In this document: one piece after another, positions 45,450-57,428 of the stretch
How positions within the stretch are numbered: position 1 is the stretch's first letter
Layout of the letters: the number at the start of each line of letters is the position of its first letter
Notes under the pieces: generated by a model
Told to the model about the DNA's origin: nothing
What the model saw: the letters and a program-made list of their open reading frames with translations, nothing else
The model's database searches: none
DNA from: Guadua angustifolia
Lineage: Eukaryota; Streptophyta; Magnoliopsida; Poales; Poaceae
Length of the DNA: 64,000 nucleotides
Direction: 5' to 3'
Assembly (NCBI GenBank): GCA_036346375.1
Contig: CM070511.1
Span: 2,790,001-2,854,000 of the forward strand
Position numbers and translations under genes: made by a program

Positions 45450-48400
45450 CCTATGGATCTTGATCGCGAATAAGAAGCGCACACTTCAAAAAAGGTAACC
45501 CAAACCATTGCGAGATCAAGGATGTTTGAGCTACAGATCCTCCATCTGCCGAAGCTTCTCTTCTTTCGAGCTCGGCGACTCGCCCGCAGCTGTCCGAGGC
45601 TTTGGTTTGTCGCAGAGGGCCTCGTTAGTTGCGTCCGTGGCTCGGCGACGTTAAATCGTTGAGTTGGGCCAAGGCGGTCTTCGCCGACTGGCTGCACGCC
45701 TAAGTTTCTCCTCCACCCGCGACTTTGGCCTCTAGCTCGAGACACCTTGGTTGAGGATGATAGCTCGAAGAATAGCCTCCAACGCCGACCTTGGCACGCT
45801 TCGTCGGCGAGCGCGTGGTCAGAGTGCCGGTTTTGCTCATGGCGACTTCCTCAAGTGCCACGACCTTGGCGCTTCGTCAAAGCGCGCTGGCGGGCGGCGG
45901 CTTGTTCTCGCCGCCTTCTCGAGGGCCTTGATCTGGCGCTGAAGGGTCTCGAAGGCCGAGTCGAAGAAGTTCGCTCATGCGGCGGCCTTCTCCAGGCAGC
46001 TCGACCTTTGGCGCGCTCCGCATCAAGGGCCTCGATCGCTTTGGTCGCCGAAGCTTCGTGCTCTGCGCCTTGAACCCATGCTCGCGCCGGAGGATCTGGT
46101 CCTCTCGAACTCGACGGCATGGGACACCTCAGCGCCACCATCGTGCGACGCAGATCGTTGAGCTCACGGTTGAGCCGCCGATTTCTGGCGTCGGCCTCAA
46201 TGGTCGCAAGAGAGCACAGGCGCTTCGGTCTCCCTCTCTTCCACGGCGTTCAAGATCTAGCGAGCACGCCGACATACTCGTTGAGACCTTGAAGCCCTCG
46301 TCACGCCGCCAACCGCCTTTGAAAACAAGGAACACGATTTGGTATGAAGTTGTCAAGAACACACAACTTAACGACATGGGCATATAAGGAAGGTTCCTAC
46401 CTCACGAGTCGGCCGTTGACGCTTACCGAGAACTCCTCGCTCACTCGCCGAGGCGTAGCCGTGTTGATCTCAAAACCTTCGCCTGTGTCCCCGCGACCTA
46501 GGCCTTCTTCAATCACCGCCGGCACACCTTGTCCGGCCTCACGGACGACGTCGCTGCGGCGGCTCGAGATCCTTCCACATCGGCCGCCATGTCGAACCCC
46601 CAACCAGAGGTACTGCAGCGGTAGCCGGGCCCGACCTCCGTAGTCAAGGTTCCGCCAGCTCGATGGCGGGAGTTGCCGCAGAGAAGAAGATCCCACCCAC
46701 GGGGGTGGAGGTTGTGTTCCCGAACGAAGTTCGCAAGTCGGGTCATCGGAGTGCCTCCGCTGTCGAGGTCGCTCTCCGTGGCCCGAACCGCGGTCTCGCC
46801 ATCAGCGCGGTCTTGGTCGGTGGGGCCTCAGGGACTTCGGTGACACGGCCGCCAACGACGGCGGCGGCCATGACTTGAGGGGCCCGACACCCATGTCTCC
46901 CTCGATCTCGGGAGGATCGACGATCGCGAGGGTACCTGCCTCGCCGGGTCAGAATCCTCGTGATCGCAGTTGGGGTCCCTTCGTCCGGCCTATCGGGCCC
47001 TTGGTCGAACCTTCCGACCAGGCCCACCGAGGCCCCTAGAGAGCGCCGCTTTGTCCAGAAGACCGTGGGGCAAGATGTAGGCGTCTGCCCCCTCCTGACT
47101 CGGACTCGCCTCAACAATGTGCATTGTCGAATGGGCAAGCTCGGGTCTCGAGCGCTCGAGGTCTGCAATCAAGGATGAGCACTAAGAAAAACACGGAGAT
47201 GGAGCAGGTTGCAAAGCCAGGCTCTTACATGGGTCGGTGGCCTCTGCCTCGTCGATGGCCGGCGATGGTCCTGTTTGCCCGAGCTCGGAGGAGGAATCCG
47301 CTTCCTTCCTCTGGTCTGGGGAGGCGAAGCTCGCGATGAGCCCGCACCGCCTGGCGGGGGCTCGGTGGTTCTGGCGGCGGCTGCGCTGTTGTCGCCAAGT
47401 AAAGAAACTTTGTTAGGCTCGAGAAGCCAAGGGCGCGAGCTCGAAATTGGCTATGATCGTCTTTACTGCGGGCGCGGTTACCCCATTCGATGTGAGGCCT
47501 CTTCATCCTCGCGCGTCGGCTCGGTTGAGGGGAGTCTTTTCTTTCCTTTTTGCTCTTGCCCTCATCGAGCAAGGGAGCGCTCTCGCTATCTCCCACAACT
47601 CTTGATGATTCTACAAGCAAGCACGGTCGAGCAAAGACGTGCGATGTTCGGATGAGGTCAGAGGTGGAAGGCTTACCTCGGGCTTTCGTTGCAAGACGTT
47701 CTTCGGGACCGGGTCATCGAGAGTGTACTCATACGCCAGCTTTCGAACATTTCTGCATCTCGCGCGACCAGACTCCTTCTGCGCTATACCTAACAAGAGC
47801 CATCAGAGGAGGAAGAAGTACGAAGTCAAGCAAAAAGCCTTGTGGCTGAAGACCTTACCAGATGAACTCTCGCGGGTCGAATCGTCGCGTCCCTGGATCT
47901 GGGAGAACGGATGTAACCTCTTCCGCAAGGGAGACACCCGATTCCGCAGAAAGTCGTTCGCGATCGCCTGACCGGTGAGACTGCGTGTGGCGCAAATGTG
48001 GATGGCGGCGATGGCTTCTGCGTCGACGTTGAGGTCCTCAGTCTCTGGGGTCTCTATCTTCCCAGTGACGGCGGCTCCTTCGTATCGCAGCCTCCCGTTC
48101 TCCCCCTTCTTGAGGTAGAACCAGCGCTCTGACCATGGACCAAGAGAATCCTGGCCAGGGATCTTGGGCAGAGCCCACTTGAGCCCGGGCCGCTGCCGGA
48201 AATAGAGGCACCCGACCACGGGGTCCTTCCCGGAGCGGAAGAGGGAGAAGTAGCGGAAGAAGAGCGAGGGCGGGAAGAATCCCGAGAACCCCTCGCATAG
48301 ATGGGAGAAGACGGCTAGGGTGAGGACGGAATTGGGTACTGTGTTGATCACTTCAATTTGGCAACCGCCGAGGACGCCGGCCAGAATTCGCTCTCCGGTC

Positions 48401-48583
48401 CGCAGCGAAGAGGGAATGTTTGCTTTCGGTCGCATTTATCTCGCCATCTCGAGGACGAGGTTCGGTCTCGCCACCGCAACCGCCAGTCACTCGATCCAAC
48501 ACCCTGTGGCCTCGAGCTCCTTCATCCTCGTGGATCGACAAGGTACTTTTCCCATTTTGGCCATGGCGAAACATCGTGTGGAG
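45450..48583 (-). pseudogene. Antisense gene of the Tat element (putative gypsy-type transposon family)
   Basis: Opposite to gag-pol, between integrase and the 3' LTR, the minus strand encodes VPNSVLTLAVFSHLCEGFSG, SLFFRYFSLFR and LPKIPGQDSLGPWSERWFYL (47803-48435). This resembles the plant 'putative gypsy type transposon' (Transposase_28) family. Downstream frames at 45.85-46.4 kb are Ala/Arg/Glu-rich and coiled-coil-like, as in the C-terminal half of those proteins. Such antisense ORFs are known in Tat elements; their function is not established. Here it is split by frameshifts and possibly introns. Confidence 0.65.
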
Positions 48584-48972
48584 ATGGAAAGGCGGTCTGC
48601 TCGGGCGAGAAGGCTTGGGAGGAGGGCGCAGAAGCTTTCAGGCTGATGATCCAAAGCTCGGGGTCTTCCACGGCGCTCTTGGGATTTAACCTCCTACGGC
48701 GCCTCAAAAGGCGCGCCGGGCATGATTAGACGGGCTCAATTAAGACCTGGGCGGCGGACTCAAGCATCTGCGGTGTCCGCCATTGTTGGCATCCAGATCA
48801 CTAAAAAAATCAAAGGTCGCCAGTGTCTCGCTTTGGGGTTCACTTTATGATCTCACCTGACCTCGAACAAGGTTCCAAGACCTTGCAAGGGTTGCCGCCA
48901 ATGACTTTGTTGGGTGAGGCTCGAGGCCGTCCTTGGTGCTACTTCTATGACCTTGAGCCTCGGGGGCTAGGC

Positions 48973-49616
48973 TGTTTGGGGCCGGCAACCCTTGGTCGGT
49001 CAAGACAATCAACCGTCCCCTAGCTCTAAGGCCTCGATCAAAGACTCCTGATCAAGCTCGAGGCCACTCGACTTAGGGCGCAGATCTCGAGCTCGGGGCC
49101 CTCACGACCTTTGCTTGGGATGGTTCAAGGTCGATGGCGTGCCCTTGATCCCGAACACGCCATCACTTGGCGATTCTGAACGTGGGATCGTGGAGTAATG
49201 CAGCTGGCCAAGGATCGGAACAGTTTCCACCGCTATCAATGTGCATGAAGGCCACGATCCGAGGAATACTCCCGACGCTGCAAGGAGAATGGGTATAAGA
49301 CGAGGCTTTGTAAACACTTAGGCAGAGAACCCAGGCGACACACACCGGAGTTCAAGTTTAGACTTAGCATCGCCAAGATTGAGTCAGAACCCTCTCTTGT
49401 ACTCACAAACATCGGGAACCACCACCGCAAGGTGACTGGAGAGAGCCATTACCTTCTCGGGGGCTCGAACCAGATAATCCTCCTCTCGCTCGCTGTCCCT
49501 AGCTCCACCATCGACCTCCTCGACCTCATTCCCTGCTCGAGCAAAGCGCAGTTGTGGTCCCATTTCTCATTGACCCCTACCTCATTTTCTGCGGTTGGCG
49601 ATCCCGATCGTCGACA
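48973..49616 (+). repeat. Gypsy (Tat) 3' LTR, 644 bp
   Basis: Begins tgtttggggccggcaaccc after the purine-rich cgggggctaggc and ends gatcgtcgaca. It is followed by the right copy of ggcaa and the resumed LINE. Confidence 0.92.
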
Positions 49617-49621
49617 GGCAA

Positions 49622-52237
49622 TATTTTTTATATTTAGGTCATGAATCCCGAGACCACCCTGTTCTTTTGGTTGGCATAATATGCTCCATTTAGTGAGTCT
49701 ATATTTTTTCCTATGTTCGTCTCCCTGCCAATAAAATCTAGAGCGTAAATAATCTAGTTTTTTAAGAACTCCTTTGGGTAAGGAGAAGAAGGACATCATG
49801 TACATCGGAAGGCTACTAAGTACCGAGTTAATCAAAACTAGGCACCCTCCGATAGAGAGATTCTTCCCTTTCCAACTACTGAGTCTTTTTTCAACACGCT
49901 CTTTGACCTTTTTCCAATCACAATTTCTAAGCTTCCAATAATGAATAGGAATGCCGAGAAAATTGATCGGAAAATTCCCTGCTTTACATCCAAATAAGTC
50001 AGTGTAGTAACCTAAATACTCTTGTGCTTTCCCAAAGCAGAAAAACCTCACTCTTATGAAAGTTGATCTTAAGGCCTGATGCCTGCTCGAACGCATACAA
50101 AAGTAGCTTCATGCTACAAGCTTTATCCGGGTCATGATCCAAAAAGAGTATAGTGTCATCAGCGTACTAAAGGATTGAAAGTCCCCCATCAACTAGATGA
50201 GGTACTATTCCGTCAAATTGCCCATCCAATTTAGCTCTGCATATAAGCACCTTTAGCATATCAGCTATGATGTTAAACAGCAAAGGAGATAAGGGATCTC
50301 CTTGTTGAAGGCCTTTTCTAGTCTAAAAATAATGCCCGACGTCATCAGTGACATTCACCGCAACACTTCCCCCCGATATGAAAGTCTTAACCGATGATAT
50401 CCATTTGGGTGAGAAACCTTTGATACGGAGAGTCTGAAACAGAAAGGGCCATCGCACTTTATCATAGGCTTTCTCAAAATCTAATTTCAGAATTATTCCG
50501 TTTTGATTTTTACGATGGAGTTCGTGCAAAGTTTCATGAAGGATCACAACTCCTTCAAGAATATTTCTTCCTTTTAAAAAAGCCGTTTGTGTCGGGCTAA
50601 TCACCTTGTTTGCCACCGAGTTCAATCTATTTGTGGCAACTTTGGTGAAGAGTTTATAGCTCACATTCAGCAAACAAATCGGTCTGTACTGTTGAATGAT
50701 GTTCGCCTCTTGAACCTTAGGGATTAGAGTAATAACGTCGAAATTGAGACTAAAAAGAGGTAGCTCTCCATTGGATAAATCATGGAACATCTGGATCAGG
50801 TCCCCTTTAATGGTCTCCTAGAAATGCTGATAAAATTCAGTTGGGAAGCCATCTGGTCCTGGCGCTTTGTTGTGTTCCATTGAGAAAATTGCCTCTTTAA
50901 TCTCTATTTCCGTAAAATCAACTGTGAGGAGGTTATTTTCGCAATGCGAAACCTGTGGAATGTCTAGGTTGCATGATTCATCTAAAGTGAAGGAGTTTTC
51001 TTCCGGTTCACCAAATAAATCCTTGTAGAACCCAGTGATATAGTTTTTGAGATTAGCATGTCCCTCGATCTTACAAACCCCATTTTCATGTGAGTAGATT
51101 TTTTCCCTCCTATACCTGCCATTGGCAACCATTTGGAAGTATCTTGTATTATTATCTCCCAAAAGAATATCCTTAACTTTGGCCCATTGGTAATACTTAA
51201 TCTCCTCTTCTCTAAGGAGTTTAGACAGATGATCCCGAGATTGAGCCAAAAGGATTTGCTCACTCTCATTTAGATCTCTAACTTCGGCTGTGATATCCAA
51301 CATGCAAATGGTGTTTCGGAGATAAGATTTCCTTTTCTTGTAATCACCATTTGTTTGAGCCTCCCACCCCCTTAGAAATCTGCGCAAAGCACTCAGCTTA
51401 TTATTCCGTCTTTGGACCGAGTTCTTCCCCTTTTTAGTTTTATTCTAGATTTCAATAACTCGATTATCAAAACCATCCCGATGGAACCAGCTAAGTTCAA
51501 ATTTGAATTGTATATTTTTTCCCCGAAAAGGCCAGGGTTCCAGTATCTAGTAGTAAAGGGGTATGATCAGATACCCCCCTATCTAGAGCCTGGACAGTGA
51601 CAAGCGGGCATTTAAGCTCCTATTCAGTTGTCATGAGAACTCTATCCAACTTTTCATAGGTAGGATTGGGCAACGAGTTAGCCCAAGTGAATTGACGCCC
51701 CGTTAAAACAATTTCCCTTAAATCAAAGCTATCAATTACAGCATTGAAAAGGAAAGGCCAACGATTGTTTAATCTATTATTGTTCTTCTCCTTACTACTT
51801 CTCATGATATTAAAGTCCCCTCCAATGAGGATGGGGAGTGAGTTTACTTGACAAGCCTGAACCAATTCCGCTAGGAAGGCTGGCTTGAAATCAACTTGAG
51901 CTGGGCCATAGACAGCCATCAAAATCCATTTAAAATTATCCGGCTTATTACAAAGGTGGAATTTAATGTAAAATTCGCCTTCAGTAATAAGGGATACATC
52001 CAGAATGTCAGCTCTAACCCCCAAAAGAATACCCCCAGATCTACCACGAGGTGGAAAGCCGTGCCAAATGAAATCGACCCCTCCAGAAAGACGTAAAAGA
52101 TTCGTCTTTGACAAATCCTGCTTTCCGGTTTCCATCACAGCGATGAAATCTAAATTAAGATCTCTAACTACCTCGGAGATATATCTAAATTTAGTCAAGT
52201 CTGAAAGACCTCTGCTATTCCAGAAAAAGCCTTGCAT
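49622..52237 (-). pseudogene. LINE ORF2: endonuclease and reverse transcriptase
   Basis: The start at 52237 (MQGFFWNSRGLSDLTKF) opens an exonuclease-endonuclease-phosphatase domain with VMETGK and ILIGGDFNIMR (GDFN). The linker and RT follow: EHNKAPGPDGFPTEFY, RPICLLNVSYKLF, ILKLDFEKAYDKV and the active-site YADD at 50155-50166. Stops fall at about 50,820, 50,322 and 50,167-50,169, the last directly before YADD. The fragment ends at GGLGIHDLNIKNIA, where the Gypsy element is inserted; translation picks up again at 38,709. Confidence 0.88.
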
Positions 52238-52264
52238 TGAGATACTTTCTTTTTTAAATTGCTG

Positions 52265-55150
52265 CTACCTTTCAGGTTTCTCCGATTCCTTGATGATTTT
52301 TTTTGGTCTTCTCGTGGAAGCCATCAGATCACAAATCTTTGTGTCAAGCTTTACATCATCAAAGTCAACCTCTAAAACATCTTTTATTAGGTGAGCGAGT
52401 AGGTCATTGTCCAATTCGTCAACCTCGTCATCACCAATAATCAAAGGATTATCACATTCTGTGATCTTAGATTTAATACACGGGGAGTGAACTTTTGATT
52501 TTTTTTTTAAACCGACCATCTATCCACTTCAACACGCTTCAAAGCATTAATTGATAAATTAACCTCCGAGCTATCTTTACCCAATATAAACCCAATAGTA
52601 TTAAGATTTTTTGCACAAGTTGAGTTGGGTAATGAGTTAATGGAAGAGGGGCACGGAGAAGGCGTCATACCAATCTGTTGAAAACACACTGGAGAAGCCG
52701 AACCAGCCATCCTATTTGGATCAGGCCCCTTTGACCCAACCATACTACCATCCAGATTGCGCACCGAAGCTTTACGCATGGCTTTCAAAGTCATATCTTC
52801 ATCAGCAGGAGATATGCCATTAGCTGAAAAAGAATTAATTCTTAGACTTCTACGAGGCTCAAAGGATTCCTCCAAATGATTACTACAAAGGTTCTGACTC
52901 AGACCTGCATAAGAATCAAGTCGCATCGTAGTAATGGAAGAATTTTTTTGAACCCCCACATCATTCAAGCTTAGCCCACCCGCCCCACTCTTCTGCACAC
53001 CCAAATCATCATTCAACCCCAGAGAGTCAATTTCAGCAGCAAGACTGGGACTTTGAAAACTATGCGAATCAACAGTAGTACTTACCCCCAAAGCAGAATT
53101 AGGGAGAGAGATAAACGACGCCAAGTTCGTTACTGCATCCATGATCAAGCAGTCAGGTCTCACCCTCTTAGTCGCCAAACTCTGCAATAAATTCATTTGC
53201 TCAGCTAGCGTATTATCTGAGAAAGATGCAGTAATGGAGAAGCCATCACATACCTTTTGGCCATTAATATTTGGGGAAACTGGCAGTTTAGGAGGCAAAG
53301 ATGTAACATCTTGTCCATCTACTCCTGGCCCAAAACCAAACCCTTCCTTACTGTGACCAGACAAGTTCAGCACCAAAGGAACTTTAATCGGCTGAACATC
53401 CATGCGTTTAGCTTGAGCAGGCATACCTCCAACAGCAGGAATAGATGCAGTAGACAATGTGGAGTTGGTCACGCTTGCTGAAATCTTGTCCTTTTTCTTA
53501 TCAGTCTTGAACCCAATGCTCTTTGGAGAAAAGGATAAACCAGAGGCAATAGATAGAGTATCCTGTCCAACAGCTTTCGATTCAAAGACCCCCACCTTCC
53601 TCCCAAGGGCTGACATAATTGGCATGGAAGGAGAAACAACCGGATGCTTAACCATCCCATTTTTAGAACCCTGACAGAGAAATTGAGAGCCACACATTGT
53701 CAGATTTAAAACTGTATGTGAATTCTTTGAACTACAAGGTTTCTGAACAAGATCACACTTCCCCACCTGGTTTGTCAGATTAAGAATAGAAACCGGATAT
53801 TTAGTAGGAGAAACCCTCTTGACAAAACCGGTAGGAGTTCTCCTTGGAGTAACCGCCACCATAGGTAGGCAAGTATCTCCATCAAAAACAATAGGCTTGC
53901 ACTTTTGCACCGGGTTGCGACCAAAAGACAAGACCGCCATCTGCATAGGAGAACAACCACTTCCACCCACAGAAGGATTAGGATCAGAACCATCAGCAGT
54001 CTCAACTTTTTTCAACCTTTTTGCGGTCTGATCCGGGTTGTCTCCATTGCCTTTATTCACCTTGTCAGCTCCATCATGCCCACCATTAGAAGGATTATCA
54101 CTAGAATTAAAGGTTGCAGCAGGAATAAACCCTTCCTTCTCCAGTGAAAAAACAATATCAAACCCAAATTTGCTAAACACAATATCAGTAGAGAAAGGAA
54201 GCAGCTCTCAGCTCAACATTCCAACAAGCAACCTTATGACTCCCTTCTTTCTATAAGTGTACATATCAACATCCAGTGTAGCCCCTATGATCGAACCCAG
54301 AGCCCAGAAACCTAAGAAATATCTCCAAGCATGAGGAACACCAGTGACGTGAACCCAAACCTCATCCAAATGATAAGCAGGCAACACTTCCCCAGCATCT
54401 TCCCATTCAAGAATGGTGAGAGTAACCCCATGATTCTTAAGCCTAAAATCGATATCAGCCATCCTCTTAAGTTCTTCCACCGAGGGGAAAGAAACAAGGA
54501 AAGAATCCTCACTATGGGGTAAAGCCTCCCACACCCAATCCTTAGTGATCAAGCGGGCCAACTTTGTTTGGACTACATTAGCACCAATCTGACCACCAAA
54601 GACCTTAACAAGAGCAATAGGGGATGGATCTGGAGTCTCAAGTTTGAAATCAAAATCATGAATACGAAAGAAACCTAGCTCACTCTTGCCAAAACCGAAT
54701 AGAGAAGCATCAGGTTTTGGCATCTTAAGAATTGAACATTTTGCCATGATATGAGAATTTTTCTTATTGCATATAACACAGTCTAAATCAGCAGAGCAAT
54801 CATCATTCACATGGCCAGTACACTTACAACGAAAACAAAGAGGTGGTCTCAGCTTCTTAGCCTTTGTTGAGGTACCTTCTGATGTCTTTGAGGACTGGAT
54901 TACACCGGCAGTCGCTGTTCCACCAGGCAGTGAAGCTTTCCCAGGAGGAGGTGCCTTAGAATCAAAAGAAGTCCCTCTTCCATCTTCACGCTGCTGGTAT
55001 CTATGATTAGGTGGAAAACGCCCACCGCTGCCCAAAGACTTCCCGACCAAAGGACCTTTTGATCTCGCCTTGAAGCCGCCACGACCAGACCATGTCGGCC
55101 TCAATTCCTCTCGCCACCTACCGAGAGGGATTCGACGAGAAGGCTCTATA
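52265..55150 (-). pseudogene. LINE ORF1 (zinc-knuckle, DUF4283-like)
   Basis: From about 55150 the frame runs RIPLGRWREELRPTWSGRGG into two zinc knuckles (CFRCKCTGHVNDDC, CX2CX4HX4C; and CVICNKKNSHIMAKC, CX2CX5HX4C). A DUF4283-like RNA-binding region follows (LARLITKDWVWEAL, FPSVEELKRMADIDFRLKNH). A frame change near 54,190 joins a 557-codon frame (54180-52507) that is Ser/Asn/Gly-rich and low in known domains, and a third frame ends at 52265. ORF1 protein is expected to coat LINE RNA. Confidence 0.82.
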
Positions 55151-55336
55151 ATTTGTGGCAGCTAGATGTCTCAACTCAGGGGCACCATGGTTTTGGTTGG
55201 GTGGAGTTGGTTTGGCAGCTATGGCGGCGTAGGAAGGGCGAGGCTCTACAGAAAGGGCGCAATTGCTGGACGACTCCTTGAAGGAGAGACAGGCTACTCT
55301 CCGGGATTGATTAGGGCAGAATAAACATGATCTGGA

Positions 55337-56359
55337 TCATCCATATCTCTTAGCCAATTCGATTAACATCCCTAGATCTGCGGCCGAGAAAATCTTTTGA
55401 GCACCCCGCTCATTACGACACAGATCCTGACCCATCGATTCCCGAGCTCGAGCCGTCTTCACACACCCGAGCCCAGCCTTTTTATTCCACGTGTCTACCG
55501 TCAAATCACCTATCGCCCTAGGCTCCCGAGCCAACAGGTCCCTCACCGGCAAGAAAGCCACTAGCGTCACCACCGTCGCCGGTCGAGGCCGAGGCAACGG
55601 CCCACGCCACGGGCGGATCAGGCAAGCACGACGAGGGAGAGGCTTGCCTAAACGCTTATGATAAACCTCCACTTTACCAGGAAGACGAACTCCACTTTGA
55701 TTCAAATCAAAATTCCTCACGTTTTCCTTATCAAAGTTAGGAACTTGAACTACAGCCGATTCATCCACCTGATTGACAAGAACCATACTGCAAGCTCGTT
55801 TGTCCAGGTCGGATGCGTGCTCTGTACCTCGTCCGACAACATGGTTCAGGGCAGCCTCATTCAGGTGAGGAATCGATTGATCTGGTAGAATTAGATCCGA
55901 TTTTTCCCACCCACGTGCTTCCCTAGGAAACTCTATATCTTTCCAAAAATCTTCACAAATTTGAGCATCCGTGAGGGAAATTTTACAGTTTGAACCAAAT
56001 TGAACCTTATCCACAGCAGCACCAACGCTCACACCGAGAGGCTTGAAGTCAATCGCATGAGAACAATGAGAGCAAGGGCACTGACCTATATCGAGGGCAG
56101 CTTGATGAAGAGACAGGTCAGGCAAAAAACGCAGAAGTTCAATCTCCGCCAAGCCCACAGCAGAGCCAGCACCATCGGAAGGCCCACTGGGACCGCCATT
56201 GGTGAGGGAGCCAAGGAAGTCCGGGGCTATAACCACGCCAGAGTCAAGGGCACCCGCGACAACGCCAACCTTGAGCGCTTCCACGCCCTTGTCGACATCG
56301 ACCATCCGCATGCGACTACCTATGAATGCGACAGCATCAAGAGCAGCGTTTTTAAGCAT
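55337..56359 (-). CDS. 340-codon open frame of unknown function at the LINE 5' end
   Basis: An uninterrupted frame on the minus strand lies just upstream of LINE ORF1 and mostly within the element if the duplication at 56339 is its true 5' boundary. The protein has no motif that I recognise. It contains a short CPCSHCSHA cluster, an acidic middle, and a basic Pro/Arg-rich stretch (RPWRGPLPRPRP) near the C-terminus. If 56338 is the LINE 5' end, the first ATG lies partly in the flank and translation would start at a later Met (for example in RMRMVDVD). It may be an extra 5' ORF or a 5' part of ORF1 separated by a frameshift. A host exon cannot be excluded. Confidence 0.4.
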   Translation of the reverse strand: MLKNAALDAVAFIGSRMRMVDVDKGVEALKVGVVAGALDSGVVIAPDFLGSLTNGGPSGPSDGAGSAVGLAEIELLRFLPDLSLHQAALDIGQCPCSHCSHAIDFKPLGVSVGAAVDKVQFGSNCKISLTDAQICEDFWKDIEFPREARGWEKSDLILPDQSIPHLNEAALNHVVGRGTEHASDLDKRACSMVLVNQVDESAVVQVPNFDKENVRNFDLNQSGVRLPGKVEVYHKRLGKPLPRRACLIRPWRGPLPRPRPATVVTLVAFLPVRDLLAREPRAIGDLTVDTWNKKAGLGCVKTARARESMGQDLCRNERGAQKIFSAADLGMLIELAKRYG

Positions 56360-56713
56360 CTTAAAACAAATCGAAAGAGTTAAGGAATCATGTACACCTT
56401 ACATTTATTCGTTAATATTTGTGCAACTTTTACATAGAAGCACCTCCCAAAAGGTAAAATTAACAAACTCTCAACTATATCTACATGCTGAGATGATTTG
56501 TAATGAAAAGCACACGTAGAACAAAGCTTGTAAGCTCTGTACATAACAAAAGGCAAAAACTGAAAAGAGGAGAAGAAAATGACCAAACAATTGATGTGAA
56601 TTTCTCTCATAGCAGCTAAAAACAAAGCCCAAATATAAGCAAAATTGGTAAAAACTAAGATTGAGGATAACTAAAGCCAACAAAAAATACTTTGTTTAAG
56701 GGAGGGAGAGAGA
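56354..56713. other. No gene seen between LINE and solo LTR
   Basis: AT-rich, short frames only. A ggagggagagagag purine tract precedes the LTR. Confidence 0.5.
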
Positions 56714-56865
56714 GATAGTGTAGGATCGAAATATACTAATATAGCAATCAGAGGGGGGGTGAATGATTGCGCGGAAGCTAAAATCAAATTTTTGAACTTT
56801 TCAAACACCCCAATTGAAATTCAAATTGCTTGGAAATCAGTTTATGCAGTTGGGAAACAAATAGA

Positions 56866-57085
56866 CCAGTCTGGGCGACCAGTAGATCACTTAGGCGACC
56901 AGTTTGGGCACTTGGGCGACCAGTAGAGCACTTGGGCGACCAATTTAGCACTTGGACGAGCAGTTTGGGCACTTGGGCGACTAGTAGAGCACTTGGGCGA
57001 CCAGTTTGGCACTTGGGCGAGCAGGTTGGGCGACCACGTGAACAGTTGGGCAACCACGTGCACAGTTTGGGCGAGCAGACCGATA
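56866..57085. repeat. Tandem array of about 20-21-bp units (gggcgaccagt core)
   Basis: About nine or ten degenerate copies of cacttgggcgaccagtttgg alternate 'agt-tt-gg' and 'agt-ag-agc' variants, followed by gggcgaccacgtg copies. It lies inside the solo LTR. Confidence 0.88.
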
Positions 57086-57109
57086 TACGTCCACTAAAAG
57101 AAATTCCCG

Positions 57110-57428
57110 AAGATCCAGCCGTTGGATTGACATGAAATTTTAATTATAGAAACTAGACTTAATTCCACAACTAACACAAAAAGAATCAGGTTAATCAGAT
57201 CTACAGATCTAAAGTTATGTCCTTCGCAAGATGATCGAACTCGGGCGACCACACGAGCAGTCGGGCGAGCAGGACATCAATCTGGGCGACCACAAATTAT
57301 AGAAGATCTAACCGTTGGATTTATGTGAAATTTTAACTGTAGAAACTAGATTCAATTGAAAATCAAACCCAATAAGAATTAATCCGATCGGATCTACGGA
57401 TCAAAAGATATTACCTTCGCAAGATGAT
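57110..57428. repeat. Two diverged copies of a 125-130-bp unit
   Basis: Both copies (about 57110-57235 and 57301-57428) contain ccgttggat...gaaattttaa, tagaaactaga, agatctac and ccttcgcaagatgat in the same order. They lie inside the solo LTR and differ at many positions. Confidence 0.7.

Larger units (their letters stand above)
38710..49616 (+). mobile_element. Ty3/gypsy retrotransposon, Tat-type, inserted in the LINE
   Basis: LTRs at 38710-39365 and 48973-49616 flank gag, protease, RT, two RNase H-like regions and integrase on the plus strand, plus an antisense gene in the long 3' region. The 5-bp duplication ggcaa is perfect (38705-38709 and 49617-49621). The second RNase H and antisense ORF place it in the Tat lineage (RIRE2/Retand/Grande-like). 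Frames break every few hundred bases. LTRs share most of their sequence but differ by about twenty single-base indels as well as substitutions. Confidence 0.92.
37513..56338 (-). mobile_element. L1-like LINE, split by a Gypsy insertion
   Basis: On the minus strand, in order: an unassigned 5' frame, ORF1 with zinc knuckles, AP-like endonuclease, reverse transcriptase and the zf-RVT C-terminal region. The 3' end is a short A-tract (seen as ttttttt at 37513). A candidate target duplication aagagcaacgttttt at the 3' side (37503-37517) matches aagagcagcgttttt at 56339-56353 except for one base. Removing the Gypsy element with one copy of ggcaa leaves about 7.9 kb, a normal size. Many in-frame stops show it is dead. 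Confidence 0.85.

Noticed and set aside
56866..57085. CRISPR-like array
   Set aside because: Units of about 20 bp have no unique spacers, are degenerate, and lie within a plant LTR.
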